Part shown: one piece after another, positions 38,126-47,900 of the stretch
How positions within the stretch are numbered: position 1 is the first letter of the stretch
Layout of the letters: each line of letters starts with the position of its first letter
From: Prorocentrum cordatum
Lineage: Eukaryota; Sar; Dinophyceae; Prorocentrales; Prorocentraceae
Length of the DNA: 64,000 nt
Direction of reading: 5' to 3'
NCBI GenBank assembly: GCA_963575745.1
Contig: CAUYUJ010016370.1
Coordinates: forward strand, 1 to 64,000
Notes under the pieces: model-generated
The model's database searches: none
Told to the model about the DNA's origin: nothing
The model's input: the letters and a program-made list of their open reading frames with translations, nothing else
Position numbers and translations under genes: made by a program

Positions 38126-38470
38126 AGGGTTTGGTTTGGGGCTGGGTATAAGCGTTCGGGCAAGGGTGAGGATTAGTGTTCGGGGTGGTAGGGGTCGGGT
38201 TCCGGAGACCGGGGGCGCCGTGGCGAAAGGGGGAGAAGGGGGCGGGGGGGTTTGAACTTGGCGGCCAAAGGGGGGCAGGGACGGGGGGGGTTCGGACCCC
38301 CCCTCCTTTTTTTGAAAGGGGGGAGGGAGGAGGGGGTCCCCGACGACGGACCGGGAAACGGGGGAAAGGGGGGGGGGGTCCCCGACGACGGATCGGGAAA
38401 GGGAGGGGAGGGTCCCCGACGACGGATCGGGGAAAGGGGGAGGGGGGGGGTCCCCCCCCCCCTTGGGGTC
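38126..38470. repeat. G-rich block with three GTCCCCGACGACGGA units
   Basis: The motif GTCCCCGACGACGGATCGGG starts near 38336, 38379 and 38411, separated by G/A runs. Flanks the heptamer satellite on its right. Confidence 0.8.
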
Positions 38471-38527
38471 ATCCAGCGGCGCGCCCTCGAAGAAAGGACG
38501 GGCCTGCCTAGCCTTGTGAACGTGACT

Positions 38528-38591
38528 GCTTGTCCCCAGTCTCAGCCGCTGCCACGGCTTCGTCGGTCGCCGTGCTCGGCTCAGGCCTTCT
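38528..38591 (+). repeat. Dispersed ~70-bp element, copy 2
   Basis: Shares CTTGTCCCCAGTCTCAGCCG and CGTCGGTCGCCGTGCTCGGC with 26217-26290. Lies ~350 bp upstream of the LINE 3 region. Confidence 0.7.
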
Positions 38592-38777
38592 GCGTCCTCG
38601 TTCAATCCTGCCTCCCTAGTTTGAGCTTGGAAACGAGGTGCCCGCTCATCGTCATAATCTCGTATCATGGTGAACAGAATGGACCAGCATTGTCCCTGCT
38701 AGCCAACAGATTCTTGTAGCCTGGTGCAGAACACGGACCAGCATTGTCTTTCTTTATCCTTTTCCACCTGCTTGTTT

Positions 38778-39285
38778 TTCCTCCTCGTCCTCCTCCTCCT
38801 CCTCCTCCTCCTCCTCCTCCTCCACCTCCACCTCCTCCTCCTCCTCCTGCTTTTCTCGACGTCGCCCCCGCCGCCGCCGCCGTAGTCCTGCCCTGGCGTT
38901 GGGAGCGATGGGTGGCGACGGCGACGCGCCGCCGCCGGACCAGGGGCTCGCTGGCGCTTCCGAGGAGGGCGGGAGGGGTCGGGAACCGAGGCAGCGCCCA
39001 CCCAGAAAGACCCTGCATGGCGTGTATCAAGGGGGACCCTGGCCTTCCGACGGAGCTTGCCCATCCCCCCCACCCGCTCTCCTCCTCGTCCCCTTCCTTC
39101 TCCACTCCTCCCCCTCCTCCTCCCCTCCTCCTTTTTCTCCCTTCCTCCTCCTCCTCCTCATTTTCATGTTCCTCCTACTCCTCCTCCTCCTCCTCATGCT
39201 CCTCCTCCTCCTTCTCCTCCTCCTTTTCCTCTTCCTCCTCCTCCTCCTCCTCCTCCTCCTATTCCTCCTCCTCCGCCTCTTCTTC
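38778..39285. repeat. CTC microsatellite tracts
   Basis: (CTC)n at 38778-38850 and 39070-39285. Between them (38895-39060) a plus frame reads GDAPPPDQGLAGASEEGGRG and may be LINE ORF remnant. Confidence 0.85.
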
Positions 39286-39289
39286 CTGA

Positions 39290-42200
39290 GCCACGTTGCG
39301 ACGACCTCGTTCCAGCGCGTGCGCGGCGCCAAGTGTGCGATCCGTGCAAGGGATTTGTGCCTCTCACACGGCACTTGAAGACGGGGAATGTTGTGGCCAT
39401 CTCGGCCTATTTTCAGCCTGGATTGGAGTTCCGAGGCATCAACAGTGATATCATGGTGGCGCCGGCTGGATTCACGATGGCGTTGTCGGACCCTTGGCTG
39501 ATCATGGCGGACTGGAGTGTGGAACCCGACGTCTTCCGCAAGAGTGGCTGGCTACACCAGCTGCAGGCCCGCCTGGACTTGCCTGACTGCAAAGCCGTCT
39601 TTATGATCACTTTGTAGCGTTTGGCAGCTGCCACGTCCCACGGAAGACCCCACTGTGCCTTGATTGACACCGTTGAAGGGTCCAAGCAGGCGCGATGGTG
39701 CCGACAGTTGGCCACGCCAGCTCCTTTGCTCACCACGCCCAAACCACCACCGACCCCCGACCCTGACAGCGAGAGTCAACGCATGCTGGCTGCACGGAGG
39801 GCTCGGCGTGAGGAGGCCGTTCTCGCAGGTAGACGACCTTTTCAGCAAGATGACGTTGCGGACGCCCCTGGACCTGGCCAGTACGAGGTCGCTCTCGACC
39901 ACTGGTTGAGCGCTCGCGCTGACCCATGCGGCACCACTGTGGGCACTGTGGTCCCTGCGCCGTCTCTTGTGCAGGGGCCCTAAGGCCTGCCAGGTACTGC
40001 CGCGGCGTCTGGCGCTGTGGAGATCCCTGGCGACGCTGCAGACGGCCCACCTGCTGCGGGAGCTGCGATCAACATTTTGGGTGGGGAGCTGGGCCCGCTC
40101 GACCAGCTGGACGATGATGGTCAGGCTCCTGGCCCTGTGGCTGGGTGGCGCGACCCGCGTTGGCCTTGCGCGCCCACGACCCCTCCGTTGGCACCACCTG
40201 GCGCGTGGCAAAGGGTACCTCCGAGGTGGGCCACTTGGGAGGCTCACTACACCGACTTTGCGACTTCGTTGGCGGCGACGGCGACGCCGTCGAGTACCTT
40301 TGGATGCCTCCCCCCAGCGAAGGACGGGGAATCGCATGGAGCGAGTTCCCCCGGGTGACCCCATTTTTTTCGTGCGGCGCGAGTCCCTTCGGGTGACCCC
40401 GTGCGCTGCGCGGTGCAAGCCCTTTTCGGGTGACCCCGCGTAGTGCCCTGTCGGGAGGGGTATAGGCGCCGTCTAAACCTTCGAGGCTGGACAATATGGA
40501 GAGCGAGGTGCTACCGACAGGGCTGGCGGCTTCTGGGCTGGGGATTGGTCCAGGCACGCTCGTGCCGCGTTGCGCGCGCGGCTGCTGCTGCCTTGGCCGG
40601 AGAGCGTGCGCGACGGGCCGCGACGGGCACGCACTAGCACTGCACGGGCTGCCTTCGACTCTGGCCAGTTTCACATCTCCGAGTGGGTCCCTGACGCCCG
40701 AGCGCGCCTCGCGCTGACTGGCTCCGCTATGCGGGCCGAGCGGCTGGACCAGCCAAGCGACACGTGCAGTTCGAGCCTACGCCTGGACGGACCCATATGC
40801 GTAATGAATATGCCGAGTAGCGGGGTGTTGCCACGACCTTGGTCACCAGGTATGCTGCCTTGCGGCGCCATGGCGAAGACCCTGCTCAGGTGGCCAGCTG
40901 CGCTGCGCACCGCAGACGCCACGTCTGCAGTGTTGGCGTTGACTCACATGAGGACGCTTGCTTTGGCAAGTCTACCACCGCTGAGCTGGCCCGCGGCTGG
41001 CTGCGCGATGCTCACGATTTGCCTTCGTTGGATGATGGGGGCTCCCAGCTGTTCACCGACCTCTCTGCCAAGTGGGCTGACCGCGCCCCGACGGCTTCGC
41101 GGCCCAACATCATGAAACGGTTCACGAAGCAATGGGGCGATAAGGTCCGCTTGACCCACGCTCGCGCGAAACCTCCGACTGCCCCAGATGCGGGCATGGT
41201 GGGCGATGACGGCCTGATCGCAGGCGACCCGCAGGGAATGCTGGAGACCTTCAGAGAGCAATTGGGTGAGATTTGGACTGAGCGAGTTGACAGCTCGGCC
41301 GACTTTCCCGACTGATGTAGAATAGTATTGGGCGGTTCTCGACGGCAGGACTTGCCTGACATCGCGTTGGGCGCGATTGATAGGGCGCCCAAGGTGGTGG
41401 CCCCGACCAAGGCCCAGGGCATTGACGCCGTAGGCCCACGAGGCGCACTCCGACTCCCCGATGAAGGCCGCCGCCAACTGGTCGACATTCTCAACGCGGC
41501 TGAGCGCGAGGGCGTTTGGCCAGCTACTGTCACGACAGCGCACGGCGCGACGATCCCCAAGGCAGATTCTGGAAGCAGAGCGTTGGGCATGCTGCCCTTG
41601 CCGTTCAAGGCCTCTGCTGCGTAGCTTGACAAGCTGGAGGCGTTCTGCGATGCGGCCATTTCTGGCAGCTCCGCGCTAAGGGCATCTCTGACTCGTGCGC
41701 TCATGTATGAATGTACTAGTGAGCTCGGTATGGATCACGCTACTCTCTTCCCGGACTTGCAGAAGCTCTTTGGCTCAATGAGTTTCGTTCTCCGGGTGAA
41801 GGCGAGATTCTTTGCGGGTAATTTTGCCATTGCCACTCTGATGGAGGTTGCCGCGCATGCTGCCTCGCGCTTGCCGAAGAAAGGGCGCATGGTCAGCGCG
41901 GCCCTTCTGGCTGGCATTTCGGTGGTCGCAGGTTCCCCCAGAGGTGTTGGCATGGCCGAGGTTATTCTTCATGGCATCTTGCAGGAGGCCCGCATCGCCC
42001 CCCCGCGCGCGCGGCTTTGGACGTTCAATGGCGACGCTGTGTCTGCAGGGCCCAGGGAGTTTAGCTCGTGGCGGTTGGTGAGCTGCACGGTGATGCTGCC
42101 TCGCTGGCGCCCTCTCTGGCGGAGACTTGCCCGGTGGCCAGCGCGGCCGAGCTCGGGCGCCAGCTGACTGCGGGACTCAGGGGCCCGGGCATCCCAGTCA

Positions 42201-43125
42201 AGACCTCTGGCGCTCCAGGTGACCTCGGCGCGGGCGCTGCTGGAGGCAAGCGTCGCGCGCGGCGCCGCTTCGGGCCCCGCCTCAAGAAGGCTGCGCTGCG
42301 CACTGGCCAGATTCACGAGCTTCGACGGGTTCATGGCAGCCGCAGGGTGGCCCAGGGGCTCTGGCGCGCGGGATCTTACCCCGCAGCCGCCCATGGCAAT
42401 CAGGCCGCGGGGGCGCCGCCCTCGACTGTCCTCAGTCCGCGGCAGCAGGCATCAGTGGCCACTGTTGGGCACGGGCGAGGACGACGTTTACAGACAGTGC
42501 TCCAGGCCACGCTGGGAGACCACGATCCTGGCGCGCAGATGCGACGATGCCTGAACACAGAATTGACGAGACTTTGGATTGCTCAGCCTGGACTGCATCC
42601 TCGCATCAAGCGCGCGCGGTCACAGGTGCGAGCCAAACTCGGAGACGAGATTCTTCAACGTGGAATTTGAGGACCTTGCGCAGTCCTACAGGCCACCCTG
42701 ATTCAGGCAGGATGGGAGGCTCTGGCCGCGGTCACTTGGCGATGGCATGGCCCACATGGGGCTGAAGATTGGTCCTTCCCTTCTGCCGGTGACGCGTCAT
42801 TCCAGGACGCAATCGCCAGTGACTTCGAGGAGCTGCCCACCACCTTCGCGCGATTGCCCCCGTCGCGCTTGGCGACCCGCTGCTGCTCATCCTCGCGGTG
42901 GGCCCCTGGAGCGCAGAGCTCGTGTGCTATTGGCGCAGTCTGAATTTAACGCCTTCGCGAAGAATGGGCCCGTGGACGCGCAGGGCGCAACGCCGGCGGT
43001 GGTCTCGGGCGGCGGCCCCAGGGCCCCCGGATAGAAGCAGGCTGCGGCGCCCGCGAGCTCTGCCACCGCTGCCAAGAGCGCAAGAAAACCTCCTGCCACT
43101 GTGTCTGGGAGTGTAGAAAGAATTG
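39290..43125 (+). pseudogene. Decayed LINE with endonuclease, RT and zinc knuckle (LINE 3)
   Basis: 39290-39620 reads like an endonuclease/exonuclease/phosphatase-type domain (NVVAISAYFQPGLEFRGINS, then WLIMADWSVEPDVFRKSGWL), but the usual GDWN motif is ADWS. A TAG at 39615-39617 and many frame changes follow. The RT is recognisable from 41400: GIDAVGPRGALRLPDE, then GATIPKADSGSRALGMLPLP, a motif A remnant (LQKLFGSMSF, expected FD replaced by FG) and motif B (GISVVAGSPRGVGMAEVILH). The motif C position reads TFNGDAV instead of xxDD. A C-terminal part (GLWRAGSYPAAAHGNQAAGA) and a Cys/His knuckle (LCHRCQERKKTSCHCVWECR, 43060-43120) end it. Catalytic residues are lost, so the copy is dead. Confidence 0.8.
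40349..40440. repeat. 37-38-bp tandem repeat with GGGTGACCCC, three copies
   Basis: GGGTGACCCC starts at 40353, 40391 and 40428. The array sits in the linker region of LINE 3. Confidence 0.85.
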
Positions 43126-44460
43126 CGAGCATGATACTTATGCATCCACATATTCAATCCCTGCAGCCCTTGCGGGCGTCGGTTCCGACCCCGCCCCGCG
43201 GCTTCGAGGGGTCGCGGCCGCTGCGTTGACGGCGCGGCGGTCTGTCAGAGGCCCTGGCTTCTCTGACCCCATCCCTTTGGGCGCTGAGAGCTTGCTGGAA
43301 CTCGACGCCGCCAGGGGGCCGCCCGCCCCGTGTTTCCGGGGTCGGGCCCAGGGGCAAGCGCGCCCCTCACTGCCGCTGTTGATGCCGAGCTTGGGGGGGG
43401 GGGGGGGGGGGGAGGGGGGGGGAGAGGCGGTTCCATGGGTTCCTTGATTCAGGGCCCACTGCCCGCGTTGCTGTTTCCATCAGAACATGTTTCCATCGCC
43501 TGCAACGCGTTATGTTACATTCGCTCGCAGGCGGGGCGGAATTGCTTTCGCGCAGCTCTCATGCACGTACAAGAGCGGACTTACAGATGCCGCGGGCTCG
43601 GCGCGCGGGCGCCTCATTAAGATAAAGGTTGCTGGTGGTGGGCCAGAAGATTTGCTGTTGGTGAAGCAGAAAAGCATGATTTTCAGATGGAGGCCCTGGC
43701 TGACTTTGACTTAGACTTCGTGGATGGGTTTTTCGATGTTTCGCGCGCGGTTGCCCTTTCTTTTTTGCAGCATGCGTTGATTGGCGCGCAGCGCAGGAAG
43801 TGCTGTTTTCAGGAGGGGGGGGGGGGTTCACAACTTGCTTCCCCTTACGCGTCGAAAACACATCACCCGTGCGCCTGGGCGCGCGCGCATCCACAATGCG
43901 ATGCATGTTGTTGATGCATTGATATTCGCACCGCTCAATACGCCCTTGTGTCGACAAGGGGGAACGTCCGCACATGTTCTGAAACGGCCTCCGTTTTGCA
44001 CTCCGCACCGCAAACGCGCGCGCGTAGATTTGATGCAGTGATGCATCAACCACCAGCTTGAGTCTCACTCGAACGTCTTATTGTTACGGGACGTGACACG
44101 CCGAGCGCGGGCGGGACCCCCCCCCCCGAAAATTTGTTATCAAAATGTTGGGTGTATCTTTTTTGCAGTTGTTTTATGGCGGCCTACAAAAGACGGAAGA
44201 GCGCTTAATTTCATGCCACCAGGGCGTCAGCGTAAGTTGCAGCCCCACGCGATTCGTTATTCTGCGGGCGCCCGACATGTTAACCCAGGAGGAGGACGAT
44301 AGTCCACTTGAGCCAGCTTGGCTACGGGTGTGGGAAGGGGGGGGGGGAGGAGGAGTAGGAGGAGGAGGAGGAGGAGGAACATGATGAGGAAAAGCGGGAA
44401 CCTCAAAACAGAGCAATCTTGAACGACTACACACCGAGCCATAAAACGAAGAGTTCAAAT
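43126..44460. other. Spacer between LINE 3 and the methyltransferase element
   Basis: No gene recognised. It includes a 20-base G-run at 43393-43412 followed by more G (43414-43431), preceded by GTTGATGCCGAGCTT, which recurs inverted near 56716-56730. Further G-runs lie at 43816-43826 and 44337-44345. Short open frames on both strands lack domains. Confidence 0.5.
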
Positions 44461-44487
44461 AGACAGATTCTCCAGCAGAATCTGTCT
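44461..44487. other. Perfect 11-bp hairpin
   Basis: Arm AGACAGATTCT (44461-44471), loop CCAGC, arm AGAATCTGTCT (44477-44487). It stands alone in low-repeat sequence ~415 bp before ORF A and could mark an element end or a structured 5' region. Confidence 0.8.
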
Positions 44488-44881
44488 ACACCTGGCTTGG
44501 AGGAGGTTGTCCGTCCCCCTCTACCCTCCGTTCCTTCCAAGAGAGCGCAGCAAACAAAGCAAATTTGAGGGGCAACTTAAATCCAATGGGAGGCCCCGAA
44601 CACCACCATTCATTGTACCGACTAGCAAAAAAAACAACCCCAAACCAGGCAAAAACTCCGATCAGACTTGGTAAGTCCTTCCCCTTGCCGACCCCCTCTG
44701 TTTATTATCCTTATCGTCCCGCCCTTTAAGCGCAGGAGGAACGCGTGTGCCCAAAGTCATTGCGCTTCGCGCTTTTCGTCCTGTGGGTATTCGCAACGTT
44801 GTCAGATGCAATGTCGGTATCACACCCTTCTACATGACTACTGGGGGCCTCCGTCCACTATCCTCCTCCTATCCCCCGTCC

Positions 44882-44903
44882 TCCGTGACCATTTTGGCTC
44901 AAA
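44882..44903 (+). other. Degenerate spliced-leader relic at the start of ORF A
   Basis: 22 bases matching the dinoflagellate SL consensus at 19 positions. The differences are an AG-to-GA swap in the first third and the last base, where SL G is A. The core CCATTTTGGCTCAA is intact. The ATG of ORF A begins on the last base of the block (44903). A genomic SL next to a start codon indicates that the unit passed through a trans-spliced mRNA and was reinserted. Confidence 0.7.
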
Positions 44904-47900
44904 TGGATTTCTTTTCGTTCGCGTGTTCCATATTTCATATGCATATCCCAGGGCTGCAACGGCAGTCGTGCCCATGGTTGCGGCGTTCTTTGGAGCCGCC
45001 TCCTCCGAAGCGACGCCGGCCTGATCAACTGACGTTGCCTTGCGATGTTCTGATCGTGTCTTTCGAGAGGCCCTCCATCAAGGCAGCCATTGAATGCGTT
45101 CTCGTCTGGGGCCTCGGAAGGCTTACCAGCTGTTCCCACGCCACGGACGGTTTATTTGATGATCTTTCGAACGAGGAGAATTGCCAGCTCGAACTTTTGA
45201 GAGAAGATATGAGCAGTGCCAAACACATCCTGGCATCTGGTCGACTCGTGTCGTGGGCGCTGGAGAGTTTCAAGCCAACCGCCGACCCGTGGGCGTTCAA
45301 TCCAGGCGAGGGTGGATTCTGCACGAACGTGGCGTGGCAGTCTTGCAGGCGTTTGGAAGACGGCTTCCTGCGGCGATTACTGGACTTGCGAATCTACCCT
45401 TTCGACGCCACCGTAGGGGAGACCGTGGGCGACTCGCCGTTGTGGGCTTTGCGTGCGCCCCGCTCCGTGTGTTCTCGGTTGGCAGCGAAGCGCCCTGCCA
45501 CCATGTGCACGACGCTGCAGGTGGCCGACCAGGTTGGCATCGACGTCCGCCCGAAGCCCTTGCCAGAGCGCGCCGCGGCCGCAGAGGACGGTGCGAGCGC
45601 AGCGCACGATGAGCTCGACAGCCCTGAGGTCGAGGACGCGGCCGCTTTCGCCTTTGAGAATTCGTACCCAGTGCGGGTAATTCTGCAAGTGGTGATGCTG
45701 TCTTATCGCGTGCGCAACCCGGATGACATCCACGCGGTTGTCCAGCTGGCATCGTCTTTGGTTCTTCCCGTTGATGAACACATTGGTTTTTTGAGCAAGC
45801 TCGATCGCAACGAGGTCCGACTGCCGAGGGGGAGCACTGTATATAGAGCCCGCGTCAAGTTGGATTACATGAACATGTTGTACCAGAGGCGCCTCTTCGC
45901 ACGGGCCCAAGATGAACGCGAAACGTGGTTTTCTCAGTTGGCAGCTGACGCATCCCCGCAGGCAGGTTATGATTATTTCAACATCGTCGAGGAGCGGGCG
46001 ACTTTGCGGGGCACGCCGTCGGCCATCGCCTTCGATGCCGCGCGCTTCGGCGCGCTCAAGTTGTTCAAGTGGAAGAGGCGCACGCTGCCAGTTGCCGTGC
46101 TTGGCCGCGGAGCTGGGTCTGCAGCCCACAAGGCAATCAAGGTTGTGGATGCCATAATGCTCGAGACCAGCCCGAGCATGATTCACGCGCGGCTGAAGAC
46201 CGTCACGGGCTTCCTTGCCGACCAGGGCACGGAGCTCAAGATCGGCGACTGCCCGAGCTTTTCCGATGACATCATGGTCACCATTCGGAGGCTCCAGCGT
46301 GATGGCGCGTGGCTTGACGACGACGCCCAGGCGGCCTACTTGTTCCCGCGGGCCGTTGTGATTTCAGACCATCTGCACGTGGTCTTCAACGCCTTGGAGG
46401 AGTGTTTGACGTCTTCGGAGGCGTGGCCGAACTTCGAGCCTTTATTTCGTCAGCTCTGCCTGTTCTTCGGGGACCAGAAAAATCGCGACAGGCTGTTGGG
46501 GGTTTGCATGGACACCGCGCCTGCGCACCATCGGAAGCTTTTCCACGCGTTCGCTGGGCATTGTTTCGAGTGGCGGTTTTGGGGTCTGGCGGAGCAGATG
46601 TCCACGCAGCTCGCAGGTTTCTGGGACGTGTTATGCATGTACTGGGACAAGGGCAAGATGCCTAGGGACGGTGAGTTGAGCGATGCAGCGCTGTCCGACG
46701 TTGACCGCATGGTCAAGGCAGACGAGAATGACTTGCCTGGCATCGCCGCGATGCTCTGGGCGACTTCTGTCATCTCGCAGGTAGTTGGGCGGGTTGCCAG
46801 TTGGATGTCTGGTTGCTGGTGCCATCGGGACTTGGTGGCTGAGAAGCCGCTGTATGCCCAGAGGGTCAGGGAGTTGGAAAAGCGCGGCGTCGACGGCGGC
46901 ATCTGCCCCTGGTGCGGCCGCCGAGGCCCAGAAATGGCAATGGGCGAAGTGAGGGTCATGTGCGGTCGGATCCAGGGCGCCACGTCGGACGGCTACCGCG
47001 CGGCTTTGGTCGCCGCCCCCGAGAAGGTTCGGATTGCGTGCCTGCGTTTCGAGCGGCATGCGAAGGATAGGCTTTGCGAGGCCCTGCGAGCGAAGTTCGC
47101 CTTCTGGGAGGAGCTTCCGTACGCATTCGTCGGCTTGTTTTCCGCTTACATGGGTTACGATCTCGAGAGCTGTACGTCCCTCGGCAATCGCATACTCGCC
47201 CAGTGGGGGGGCTGCGCCAACAAGAGGAGCTGCCATCGAGTGACAATCGCATTTTTCGCAGACGCCGCCCTTGTCGAGCAGCTCGGCCACTTCAGCGAGG
47301 GCGGTCGCGCGCTGCATTGTTTCCCCGACCTCTTCACGTTTGTCTTCAGCTACTCCGCGAACACCGTCGTCAGCCACTACGTTGAAGGAAGGCACCGCCA
47401 AATCTCGCTCCACGCCAGCGGGGCGGCGGCGCATACAAAGCCTGGTGGGCAGAGTGCTTTGATGAGGAAGGGCCAGTCCGAAGAGCTATGTGGGCTACCA
47501 GACTTCCTGAACTGGTCTGCAGTGCACTGGCGAAGCAAGGACTCCTTGCTCAAACTGTTGACCCCCCGCTTCGCCCCCGCTGATATCGCCAGGGCGACGT
47601 GCCAGCAGAAGGTCGCCATGATTTACGGCGCCGACGTCGCGTCGCAGTTTCAGGATGTCAAGGGCTACAGCGACGTTATCGCCGCCTGGGACAAGGTCAG
47701 GGCGCGCGCCAAAACGACGTTGGCCTTGCCCATGACTGCTGCGGAGAAGCTCGGTGTGAACTACTTCAAGGGCCGCCTCGAGGTGTCGCAGTCTTACATC
47801 GTGGAGAAGGCATTGGCTGACGCTGCTGCTTCGGGCCCTTGCGCGGCTGCAGCTTCCGACGTCACTTGCGAGGACTTCGCGGCGGTTGCCTTCGAGCCGT

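Noticed and set aside
41762-41776. CTTTGGCTCAATG as an SL relic
   Set aside because: It lies inside the LINE 3 RT frame and matches only the last third of the SL.
43559-44068. 169-codon minus-strand frame
   Set aside because: No domain, and its composition reflects the surrounding spacer; plus-strand frames over the same bases are equally open.
44747-44902. Upstream extension of ORF A to a GTG start
   Set aside because: The frame is open, but the SL relic ends at 44903 and any transcript starting at the SL would begin at the ATG there.
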